DNA from: Streptomyces rishiriensis
GTDB lineage: Bacteria; Actinomycetota; Actinomycetes; Streptomycetales; Streptomycetaceae
Assembly (NCBI RefSeq): GCF_003112535.1
Contig: NZ_BEWA01000020.1
Coordinates: 1 to 64,000, forward strand
Length of the DNA: 64,000 nt
Direction: 5' to 3'
Shown: piece after piece, positions 8,146 through 16,643 of the stretch
Position numbering within the stretch: the stretch's first letter is position 1
Layout of the letters: each line of letters opens with the position of its first letter
Notes under the pieces: generated by a model
Seen by the model: only the letters and a program-made list of their open reading frames with translations
What the model was told of the DNA's origin: nothing
Databases searched by the model: none
Made by a program: the position numbers and the translations under genes

Positions 8146-10098
8146 ATGAGCGTTGACGGTCGGGACGAGCAGGTGCCGAGCCAGGGCGGCCGCGCACGCG
8201 GTCCGGCCCGCGAACCGGTCGCCCCTGCGCCGGACGAGCCGTCGGAGACGGTTCCGGCGCAGCGCGAAGGACGTGCCGACGGCATCCTGCCGCCGCCCCG
8301 CGCCCTGCCGGCCGCCGACACCGATCTGATCGGCCGGATGCGCTCGGGCGACGACACGGCGTACGAGGAGCTGTACCGGCGCCACGCCGACGCCGTACGC
8401 CGCTACGCCCGCACCTGCTGCCGGGACGCGCACACGGCCGACGATCTCACCGCCGAGGTCTTCGCCCGCATGCTGCAGGCGGTGCGCGGCGGCTCAGGGC
8501 CCGAGTACGCCGTCCGCGCCTATCTCCTCACCTGCGTGCGGCGCGTGGCCGCGGACTGGACCCGGTCGGCGAAGCGGGAACAGCTCGTCGACGACTTCGC
8601 GGTGTTCGCCGCGCAGTCCGCCCGCTCCTCGGACGTCGCCGACGACACCGCGTCCGCCGGCTCCTTCGGATCCTTCGGAGCGGGGCTGGAGCTGGGCGCC
8701 GACGTACGCGCGATGCACGAGGCCGAGCAGTCGATGGCCATGCAGGCCTTCCTCTCGCTGCCCGAGCGCTGGCAGGCGGTCCTGTGGCACACCGAGGTCG
8801 AGGACGAGTCGCCGAGCGAGGTCGCCATGCTCTTCGGCCTCGACGCCAACGGCACGCGCGTACTGGCCAGCCGGGCCCGCGAGGGTCTCAAGCAGGCCTA
8901 CCTCCAGGCGCACGTCAGCGCCACCCTCACCAGCGACGAGGAGTGCGCCCACTACGCCGACCAGCTCGGCACCTACGCCCGCCGCCGCCTGCGCACCCGT
9001 GCCGAACGAGGGCTGCGCAAGCACCTGGAGGAGTGCGCCAAGTGCCGGCTGGCCGCCCTGCAGATCGAGGAGGTGGCCGGCAGCATTCCCGCCGTCGTAC
9101 CGGTCGCGGTCATCGGCTGGTTCGGCGCCGCCGGGTACGCCAAGGCGCTCGCGCTCGTCGCCGGCGGCACGGGAGCGGGGGCGGCGGGCGTCGCGGGCGC
9201 GGCCGTCGCGGCGAGCGGTTCCTCTGGCGGGGGCGGCGCCGGGAGCGGTGCGGCGGCCGCGGAGGGACTGGGAGCGCCCGTGAAGGCCGGCATCGCGGCC
9301 GGGGTGGTCGCGGTGGCGGCGGCCGCGGTCGCCCTCGCGCTCGTCGGCCACGGCCACCCCGCCGGGCCGCCCGAGGCGAGACCCCCGGCCTCCGCGCCCG
9401 CTCCGGTCGCGCGGCCCGAGGAGCCGACGCCCACGCCCACGCCCCCGTCCGCACGCGCCGGGGAACCCGAGCCCCGGCCCGCGGTGATCGTCCCCGTGGC
9501 GGCGCCGACGACGCCGACGGCGGCTCCCCGGGCGACCCCCTCGTCCGTGCCGTCCCCGACGCCCACCCCGGCCCCCGTCCCCCCGCCGACGGCGGCGCCT
9601 GCGCCGGCGCCCGTCCCGACGCCCGCGCCCACTCCGCGGCCCGCGCCCACTCCTCCGCCCGCGCCGACCGTCTACCGGCTGAACGAGCTGGCCTTCGACG
9701 TCACCGGCGACGCAAGCGGGCCCGAGATCCTGCTCCGCGACAGCAGCTGGGTGTGGCAGCGGTCCGCGCTGTCCATCGCGGACCGGCGCTACGAAGGCGG
9801 GGTGACCGTGCGCGGCGGCTCCTCCGTCACCGTCGACCTCAACCGGCGGTGCACGTCCTACGACGCGCTCTTCGGCGTGGACGACCTGACGATGAAGCTC
9901 GGCAAGGTCTCCTTCGCCGTCTACGCCGACGGGAACCGGCTCTGGTCGTCCGGGGTGGTCGCGGGCGGCGACCCGGCCGTGCCCGTCCATGTGAACCTCG
10001 CAGGGCCGGCCCGGGTGCGACTGGTGGTCGAACCGCACGGCCCGTTCGGCCCGGTGACGCTCGCCGACTGGGCGGAGTCCGGGTTCACCTGCTCGTAG
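8146..10098 (+). CDS. ECF sigma factor fused to zinc segment, membrane segment and NPCBM-like domain
   Basis: A 650-residue fusion. Sigma region 2 spans about 57-145 and region 4 about 200-255 (AFLSLPERWQAVLW ... SEVAMLFGLDANGTRVL). A zinc-binding anti-sigma-like segment has H293, C297 and C300 (HLEECAKC). Hydrophobic segments at about 314-341 and 381-401 predict membrane anchoring. A Pro/Thr/Ala-rich linker (402-508) leads to a C-terminal beta domain (about 509-650) resembling NPCBM carbohydrate-binding modules. Known ECF groups with large C-terminal extensions exist, so the sigma part may be regulated in cis by an extracytoplasmic signal. The gene overlaps the convergent AfsR-like gene by 14 bp. 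Confidence 0.85.
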   Translation: MSVDGRDEQVPSQGGRARGPAREPVAPAPDEPSETVPAQREGRADGILPPPRALPAADTDLIGRMRSGDDTAYEELYRRHADAVRRYARTCCRDAHTADDLTAEVFARMLQAVRGGSGPEYAVRAYLLTCVRRVAADWTRSAKREQLVDDFAVFAAQSARSSDVADDTASAGSFGSFGAGLELGADVRAMHEAEQSMAMQAFLSLPERWQAVLWHTEVEDESPSEVAMLFGLDANGTRVLASRAREGLKQAYLQAHVSATLTSDEECAHYADQLGTYARRRLRTRAERGLRKHLEECAKCRLAALQIEEVAGSIPAVVPVAVIGWFGAAGYAKALALVAGGTGAGAAGVAGAAVAASGSSGGGGAGSGAAAAEGLGAPVKAGIAAGVVAVAAAAVALALVGHGHPAGPPEARPPASAPAPVARPEEPTPTPTPPSARAGEPEPRPAVIVPVAAPTTPTAAPRATPSSVPSPTPTPAPVPPPTAAPAPAPVPTPAPTPRPAPTPPPAPTVYRLNELAFDVTGDASGPEILLRDSSWVWQRSALSIADRRYEGGVTVRGGSSVTVDLNRRCTSYDALFGVDDLTMKLGKVSFAVYADGNRLWSSGVVAGGDPAVPVHVNLAGPARVRLVVEPHGPFGPVTLADWAESGFTCS

Positions 10099-13000
10099 CC
10101 GCCCGGGGGCCGGGCGGGGCCGGGTGGACGCGCACCGCCTCCGTGAGCTCGCGCAGAGCGTCCGTCACCGTCGGGTGCGAGACCCGGGTGCGCTCGGCCG
10201 CGTAGCGCTGCGCGCCCAGGGACTCGCGGGCGGCGGCCTCGGCCCGCTCGGCGCAGGCGCGCTGCTGAGCGGGCCGCGGGTACGGGCCGCGCAGCCCGTC
10301 GGCTGCGGCGAGGAGGCGTGCCGTGCGTGTGAAGTCCCCGATCTCGGCGAGGAGGAGCGCCGCGCCGTCGACGATCGGCGAGGTGACCGCCTCGGCGCAC
10401 TGGTGAGCCACCGCCTGTCTCAGCGTGTCGGCGAGCATCGACAGACCGCGCTCGGGCCGGGACTCGGCAGCCGTGAGGGTGGCGTCCAGGACTCCCACCA
10501 ACGCCGCTACCTGCGGTGGCGGGGTGCCCAGCCCGATCGCCACCCGGGTCTCGTCGCACAGCACCCGCGCACGGGCGAGCTCGCCCCGGTCCAGGGCGAT
10601 GTGGCCGCGCAGCAGCAGGGCGAACGCGCGCACGTCCGCCACGCCGTACCGGTCGGCGGCGTCGTTCGCCTCGTCCAGCGCGGCCGTGGCCCCTTCGAGG
10701 TCGCCCGACCGGTAGGCGATCTCCGCGAGCCGCACGACGAGGAACGGCGATTCGGCGTACGCCCCGACCTCGTAGGCGAGCCGCAGCGCCTCGCGGTACT
10801 CCCGCTCCGCGTCCGCGAAGCGGCCGCGCGCCAGATCCGCCTCGCCCGCCACCCCGCACACCTGGGCCCGCATCCAGCGGTCGCCCACGCGCCGGCTGAG
10901 CACCCGCAGCTCCTCCAGGTCGTCGTCCAGGCCGTGCAGCCCGCCGGGCGAGTCGACGACCATGTGCATGCGGAACATCAGGGTGCAGCCCAGCTCCCAG
11001 TCGCCGCCGTGCTCGCGGCAGTTGGCGACGGCCCCGTCCAGCATCCTGCGGACGTCCACCGTGTCGCGCGCGGGAAACGCCGTCAGCGGCCAGATGAGAC
11101 CGGGCATGCGGGCCGCCCGCGGACCGCCGGGCTCGTACACGGCCCGCAGCCGGGCGAGGTACTCCCGGCGGCGCACGTTCGCCGTCCGGTCCGCCGGCTC
11201 GGTCTCGGACTCGGACAGCAGGAACATGTGCTGCATCCGCAGGTCCATCCGCTGGGAGCGCCCGGTGTGTCCGTCGTCCTCGGCGGCCGCGTCGAGGAAG
11301 GCGTCCACGGGGTCGGTGACGGCCATGCGGGCGGCGAGATCGGCGGGGACGCTCTCCTCCCCGGAGAGACTCAGGGCGTCCAGGACCGCACCCAGGCGCA
11401 GGGCTCGGTCGGTCCACTCGGCACCCTCACGACGGTGGTTGCGCAGCCACCAGAACCAGCCCGCGCCGAGACAGACGGCGGCCGCCTCCTCCTCGTCGGC
11501 CGCCGTGAGCGCGCGGTGGAGGCCCACGCGGATGTTGTCCAGCTCGGTCTCCAGACGGGAGATCCAGGGGAGCTGCTCGGCGGAGCGCAGCAGCGGGTCG
11601 GCCCGCTCGACGAGCGCGCGCACCCACGCGCGGTGTCGCCGCTCGGCCGTCGCACGGCACTGCGGGAGCTCGGCGGCGCGTTCGACGGCGTACTCGTGGA
11701 TCGTCTCCAGCATGCGATAGCGCATGCCGGCGCTGCCGGACCCCTCACTCGGGGCCGCCACGATCAGGGACTTGTCGACGAGCGCTCCCACGCCGTCGGC
11801 GACCGGGCCGGTGCACACGGCCTCGGCGGCCTCCAGGTCCCAGCCGCCCGCGAACACGGACAGCTCGCGCAGCAGCATGCGTTCCGGCTCGTCGAGCAGA
11901 TCCCACGACCAGTCGACCACGGCTCGCAGGGTCTGCTGACGGGGCAGGACCGTGCGGCTGCCGGAGGTGAGGAGGCGGAAGCGGTCGTCGAGGCGGTCGG
12001 CGATCTGGCGCGGGGTGAGCAGCCGGAGCCGGGCGGCGGCCAGCTCGATGGCCAGCGGCAGCCCGTCCAGCCGGCGGCAGATCTCCGCGACCGCCTCCTC
12101 GTCCCGCAGCACGGCGGCCGCGTCGGGGCGGACGGCGGCCGCGCGCTCGGTGAAGAGACGGTGCGCCTGGTCGGGGAGGAGGGGCTCGACCGGACGGACC
12201 GACTCGCCGGGGACGCCCAGGGGTTCACGGCTGGTGGCGAGGATCGTGAGCCCGGGGCAGTGGGTGAGGAGGGTCTCGGCGAGGGCGGCGGCCGCGCCGA
12301 TGACATGTTCGCAGTTGTCAAGGATCAGGAGCTGGCTGCGCGGTGCGCAGTGCTCGACGAGCAGGGCGACGGGGTCGTCCTGCGGGGTCGACATCTCGGT
12401 GGTCAGCAGCACGGTCTCGCGCAGACCGAGGGCACTGACCACCGCGTCCGGCACCGCCTCCGGCCGTTCGAGCTGCGCCAGCTCGACCAGCCACGCCTGC
12501 GGAAGCCCGGCGGCGGCCTCCTCGGACAGACGGGTCTTCCCAGAGCCTCCCGGTCCGGTGAGCGTGACCAGTCGGGCCCTGTGCAATTCGGAACGGATGG
12601 AGTCGAGTTCGGGTTCCCGGCCCACGAAGGAGTTAAGACGCGGACGGATGTTGCCGGTGCGTTCGGGGTTCCGGGGCGGCGAGAGAGATGCGTTCGGGCG
12701 GGTCGTCTCCGGGCGGTCGGGTCGGGAGGGGGCCTCTTCAGGGCGGGTCGGCGTCGGGCTCGTCGACTCCGGGGCCATCGACTTCGGGCCCATCAGTTCC
12801 GGGCGGGTCGGTTCCGGGCGGGTCAGGAGCTCGGCGTGCAGGGCTCGCAGCTGCGGCCCGGGGTCGGCGCCGAGACCGTCGGCGAGGGTGCGACGGGCGG
12901 ACTCGTACACGGCCAGGGCGTCGGCGGCGCGGCCGGTGTCGCGCAGGGCGCGGATGAGGAGGACGTGCAGCGTCTCGTCGTACGGGTGCGCGGCGGTCAG

Positions 13001-13531
13001 TTCCGTCAGGCGCGGGACGGCTTCGCGGGCCCGCCCGAGGAGCAGGTCGGCCTCGGCACGGGCCCGGACGGCCTCCAGGCGCAGTGCCTCGGCGCGGACG
13101 GCCGCGGTGCGGTCGGGCAGGTCGGCGAGGGCGGGCCCGCGCCACAGGCCGAGGGCGTCGTCCAAGGTGCGCCCCGCGGTGGGGGCGTCGCCGCGCCGCA
13201 ACGCCTCGACGCCCCGGCGTATCAGCCGTTCGAAGACGAACAGGTCGACGTCGTCCTCGGTCGCGGCGAGCCGGTACCCGCCCGGCGCGGAGACGACGAC
13301 GTCCTTGCCGACGGCGCGGCGCAGTCGGCCGACCAGGGCCTGGAGGGCGGCGAGGGCGTCCTGGGGCGGGTCGTCGGCCCAGACCTCGTCGATGAGGGTC
13401 TCCGGAGCGGTGACGCGTCCCGGGCGCAGGGCCAGGGCCGTGAGCAGGGTCCGCAGGCGGGCGCCGGGGAGGGATACGGCGCTGCCCTGGTCGTCCTCTG
13501 TCTGGGTGACGCCCAGGATTCTGTACCGCAC
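10085..13531 (-). CDS. AfsR/SARP-type regulator with ATPase and TPR domains
   Basis: About 1148 residues. The N-terminus is an OmpR-like winged helix (VSLPGARLRTLLTALAL ... LIDEVWADDPP) followed by a bacterial transcriptional activation domain to about residue 240. A low-complexity Pro/Glu/Ser/Thr linker leads to a STAND/NB-ARC ATPase with P-loop GPGGSGKTRLSEE and Walker B LLILDNCEHV. The C-terminal half is helical and TPR-like. Such proteins activate secondary-metabolism or developmental promoters in response to phosphorylation or ATP. I prefer GTG 13531 (VRYRILGVTQTEDD) over the longer frame from 13567. No biosynthetic cluster is adjacent. Confidence 0.9.
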   Translation of the reverse strand: MRYRILGVTQTEDDQGSAVSLPGARLRTLLTALALRPGRVTAPETLIDEVWADDPPQDALAALQALVGRLRRAVGKDVVVSAPGGYRLAATEDDVDLFVFERLIRRGVEALRRGDAPTAGRTLDDALGLWRGPALADLPDRTAAVRAEALRLEAVRARAEADLLLGRAREAVPRLTELTAAHPYDETLHVLLIRALRDTGRAADALAVYESARRTLADGLGADPGPQLRALHAELLTRPEPTRPELMGPKSMAPESTSPTPTRPEEAPSRPDRPETTRPNASLSPPRNPERTGNIRPRLNSFVGREPELDSIRSELHRARLVTLTGPGGSGKTRLSEEAAAGLPQAWLVELAQLERPEAVPDAVVSALGLRETVLLTTEMSTPQDDPVALLVEHCAPRSQLLILDNCEHVIGAAAALAETLLTHCPGLTILATSREPLGVPGESVRPVEPLLPDQAHRLFTERAAAVRPDAAAVLRDEEAVAEICRRLDGLPLAIELAAARLRLLTPRQIADRLDDRFRLLTSGSRTVLPRQQTLRAVVDWSWDLLDEPERMLLRELSVFAGGWDLEAAEAVCTGPVADGVGALVDKSLIVAAPSEGSGSAGMRYRMLETIHEYAVERAAELPQCRATAERRHRAWVRALVERADPLLRSAEQLPWISRLETELDNIRVGLHRALTAADEEEAAAVCLGAGWFWWLRNHRREGAEWTDRALRLGAVLDALSLSGEESVPADLAARMAVTDPVDAFLDAAAEDDGHTGRSQRMDLRMQHMFLLSESETEPADRTANVRRREYLARLRAVYEPGGPRAARMPGLIWPLTAFPARDTVDVRRMLDGAVANCREHGGDWELGCTLMFRMHMVVDSPGGLHGLDDDLEELRVLSRRVGDRWMRAQVCGVAGEADLARGRFADAEREYREALRLAYEVGAYAESPFLVVRLAEIAYRSGDLEGATAALDEANDAADRYGVADVRAFALLLRGHIALDRGELARARVLCDETRVAIGLGTPPPQVAALVGVLDATLTAAESRPERGLSMLADTLRQAVAHQCAEAVTSPIVDGAALLLAEIGDFTRTARLLAAADGLRGPYPRPAQQRACAERAEAAARESLGAQRYAAERTRVSHPTVTDALRELTEAVRVHPAPPGPRAATSR

Positions 13532-13816
13532 CGGCTCATTGTCGCCCGGCGGCGGGCCACGGGGCACGGAAATTCGGGCGACGCGTCGGCGGCCTCGGCC
13601 GCGCGGACCGCCGTCGCGCCCGTCCTCACCGCGTCGGCGTCCGGGAACGACGGGCGGGGCAGGGACCGACTCCCGGCCGACCGCCCCCAGCGGTGAGCTG
13701 CCGAGAGCGTGAGAACCGCGGCCCCGCCAGGGCCGGACACTCGCCCTCCCCGGGCAGGACGGCCCGTCATCGTCGCCACCGCCACCGCCACCTTCTCCAC
13801 CGCCGCCGCCAGGCCG

Positions 13817-15937
13817 TCACCCCCCGGACGAGACCGCCCGGCGTTGGGGGGCGATGCCTGCCGGTACCGCGCGGGCGCGGGCCGGGGTGCCGGTCCAGCA
13901 GGTGCCCCTGCGGGACAGGAGGCGCCGGAGCCAGAGTTCCAGGGAGATCAGGTCGGCGAGTCCGTCCAGGGGGAGGGGTTCGCCCGCCGCGGCGGCCCGC
14001 AGGGCCTTGCGGACCACTCTGGCCTCGACCAGGCCGGCCTCCGCCAGGAGCGGGGCTTCGAAGAGGGTGAGAAGGGGGTCCATGGCCATGCGCAGACCGG
14101 CCCGGGCCGCCGCGGTGGCGGAGGCCTGTGTGGGGGCGCCCCAGCCGTGCGGGAGCTCCGTGACGCCGGCGCCCTTGAGCACGGTGCGCAGGATCGCGGC
14201 GCGCGCCCCGGGTTGCACGCGCAGCGTCTCGGGGAGCGCGCGGCAGGCCCGTACGACCTGGTTGTCGAGGAACGGGGCGTGCAGGCGCTGCGAGCGGATC
14301 TCGGCGGCCTGTTCCAGGACGCGCAGGTCCATGGCGTGCCGGGTGAGGGCCGACCGCGCGCGGTAGTCGCCGGGACGCTGGCCGGGGCCCACGCCGGTGC
14401 GGTGCGCCGCGCCCTGCAGGCGAACCGATACTTCAGCCAGCGCCTCCCCGGTCAGCCAGCGTGCGGCCGGGCCGACGCCGCCCCAGGAGAGCGCGGCCAG
14501 GGAGGCGCCGACCGCGCCGGCGGGGTCGTCGAAGCTGAAACTGCGGTGCAGCAGCCGGTCGGCGAGTCCCTCCAGGCCGGTGCGGTACGGCGTCCGGGCG
14601 AGCCGTCGGGCCGCACCGTACACGCGCGCGGGGACGAGCACGGAGCCGTCCGCCTTGGTGAGCGCGGCGACCGGGCGCACGAGGTGGCGGCGCTTGCGGT
14701 CCATCAACAGGTCCGCCAGGCGGGCCGGGTGGGCGTCCAGGACCTGGCGGGCGCCGTAGCCCGTGAAGTGGTCGGCGCTGCCCGAGGCGAGGCGGGCGCG
14801 GTGGCGGGCGGCCGTGACCAGGCTCTGGCCGGGTTCGTCGGTGAGCGGGCCGTCCAGGTCGGCGTACGGCAGGGCTTCCTCGCCGCCGGTCACGACGACG
14901 TGGTGCAGCCGCGGGTTGGCCGCGAGGGCGCCGGCCCGTTCCAGTTCGGCCTCGCGCCCGCCCACGGCCAGGTCGTTGAAGGTGACGGCCAGCAGCCGCT
15001 CCCCCGCGCCCGTGCCGTGGCCGAGCAGTGTGCCCGGTCTGCCGGGCAGGCCGGCCGCGAGGAGGGCCAGCGTGCCGGAGGCCGGGCCGCCGGAGAGGTC
15101 CGCGCCGATGCCCGGAACGGGCATCCCGCGCGCGGCGCGCCGCTCGGCGGGTCCCATGCCGGGGACGGGGCCGGGGTCGATGTCGGGGACGTGCCGGGGT
15201 GCGGACAGCCGCGCGCGCACCGCCTCGACGAGCGCGTCGCGTACGGCGTCGACGGCGCTGTCGGGGTCGGCCGGGGGCGCGGCCACGGCGAGGGAGGCGA
15301 CCGGCTCGTACCCGGCGATCTCGCGCGCCCCGGCGCGCAGGATCAGCGCGTGCCCGGGCGGAACGCGACGCACGCCGTCGTACGGGGTGGAGTCGTGCAG
15401 GGCCGCCGGCACGTCGGGGGCGGCGAGCAGGGCCGCGAGGTGGCCGAAGTCGAGGTTGGCCTCGATGAGGTCGGCGAGCGGCAGCGCGGCCGTGGCGTAG
15501 GCCGTGCCGCCCGCCCAGGGGGTGTGGAACACCGGGCGTGCGCCCGCGAGATCGCCGCAGACGGTGATGCGCCGGCCGACCTGGACGATCGCCGTGTAAC
15601 TGCCCGCCCAGGCCGTGAGGTGCCGAAGTGCGCCTCCGCGCGCGGCGAACAGCCCGACGCGCAGCTGTTCGTCGGTCGCGCCGCAGGTGCCGAGGACGGC
15701 GATCCGGGTCTGCGCGTCGGCCTTCACCACGCGCACCTCGTCGGGGCGCCAGTCGCCGACCGCCCACAGCGGATCGGGGTCTCCCCACAGAAGGTGGGAG
15801 CCGACGGGCTGCAAGGTCTCGCCCTCGTAGCCGACTTGGCCCCCGTAGGACGCGCCGTCGCCCTGGCGGCCGTCGTGGCCGACGGGCCCGCCGAGCGCGC
15901 CCGCGGCGGTGCTGCTCCACCCCACCAACCACCGCAT
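13817..15937 (-). CDS. Asparagine-synthase-related protein, lasso-cyclase-like, degenerate PP-loop
   Basis: About 706 residues with the layout of class B asparagine synthetase. The N-terminal half has the Ntn fold (GDLAGARPVFHT, GVRRVPPGHALILR) but lacks the catalytic Cys2, as in lasso cyclases and beta-lactam synthetases. The C-terminal half has HAPFLDNQVV. The PP-loop usually reads SGGxDS, but here residues 282-287 read SGGPAS, so the conserved Asp is Ala. Start ATG 15937 is preceded by GTGGAGG; ATG 15991 is also in frame. It is divergent from the sporulation regulator. It may be catalytically altered or a non-enzymatic relative. Confidence 0.8.
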   Translation of the reverse strand: MRWLVGWSSTAAGALGGPVGHDGRQGDGASYGGQVGYEGETLQPVGSHLLWGDPDPLWAVGDWRPDEVRVVKADAQTRIAVLGTCGATDEQLRVGLFAARGGALRHLTAWAGSYTAIVQVGRRITVCGDLAGARPVFHTPWAGGTAYATAALPLADLIEANLDFGHLAALLAAPDVPAALHDSTPYDGVRRVPPGHALILRAGAREIAGYEPVASLAVAAPPADPDSAVDAVRDALVEAVRARLSAPRHVPDIDPGPVPGMGPAERRAARGMPVPGIGADLSGGPASGTLALLAAGLPGRPGTLLGHGTGAGERLLAVTFNDLAVGGREAELERAGALAANPRLHHVVVTGGEEALPYADLDGPLTDEPGQSLVTAARHRARLASGSADHFTGYGARQVLDAHPARLADLLMDRKRRHLVRPVAALTKADGSVLVPARVYGAARRLARTPYRTGLEGLADRLLHRSFSFDDPAGAVGASLAALSWGGVGPAARWLTGEALAEVSVRLQGAAHRTGVGPGQRPGDYRARSALTRHAMDLRVLEQAAEIRSQRLHAPFLDNQVVRACRALPETLRVQPGARAAILRTVLKGAGVTELPHGWGAPTQASATAAARAGLRMAMDPLLTLFEAPLLAEAGLVEARVVRKALRAAAAGEPLPLDGLADLISLELWLRRLLSRRGTCWTGTPARARAVPAGIAPQRRAVSSGG

Positions 15938-16643
15938 CGACGCCTCCACAGGCTGTGGACAACCGAGTGCACCGTACGAACGGTTCACCATGCTGCCACG
16001 AAGAGCGCACCACAGAGGGAGGCGGCACCGCTTGTGATCCTGGGAGCGCGCTCGCGCCATCGCGGCGGCGCCGACCCGTGCGACCGCGCGCACCCCGGTG
16101 TCCACGACCTGAATGCGCCCCCGGTACGCTCCCCCAAGACGCCCTGCGCGCCCTCGATTTCCGTGGTGAGAGGCGTTGTCGCCCACGGAACACAGGGTCG
16201 CTTTTCGGCCAAATCCCGGGCGTACGTCCGGCGTTGGGAGCGCGTCGAGCAGGCTTCGCACACGCTCCGTACACACGCGCGTGCCTCGAAGGCCCGCGCC
16301 GGTCCGGGAGGCGGAGTCCGCCCCCCGGACCGCTCCGCCACCCGCGGGGATGAAGGCGGCGGTGTCCCCCAGCCCACTGGATCCAGTACAGCGGGCCGAC
16401 CCACGCACGGCCCATGGAACCGTTCCGCCGATGGCCGGAGAAGAGCGCACGGCCGGGCGCACGGCCACACGGGCGGGAGCACACCGCGACCGTCCGTACC
16501 TGCGTCCGCATTTTCGTACGGACCACAATCCCGCCAACCGGAAGAATGCCCCTTAACGCTTGGGATGCGGCGAACTACGCTGGGTTTACGAATGCCGCAT
16601 GGTTATGCCAGCGCGGCAGCCGTCTGTGTCGAGGGGTGGCGCA
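15938..16643. promoter_or_regulatory. 706-bp divergent intergenic region
   Basis: No supported gene here; both strands have long open frames but no ribosome-binding site, codon bias or recognisable domain. A canonical promoter for the rightward gene is TTAACG (16553-16558), a 17-bp spacer and TACGCT (16576-16581). Upstream of it GTCCGTAC (16492-16499) and GTACGGAC (16516-16523) form an inverted repeat with 16 bp between the arms, a candidate operator. I looked for a short leader-plus-core precursor peptide next to the lasso-cyclase-like gene and found none that convinced me. Confidence 0.5.

Noticed and set aside
10124..13696. Open frame of 1190 codons antisense to the AfsR-type gene
   Set aside because: Arg/Gly/Ala-rich shadow frame; the opposite strand carries P-loop and BTAD motifs.
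15938..16643. Lasso-peptide precursor near the asparagine-synthase-like gene
   Set aside because: No short frame with a ribosome site, leader Thr at -2 and Gly/Asp ring pattern; no B1/B2 protein genes nearby.
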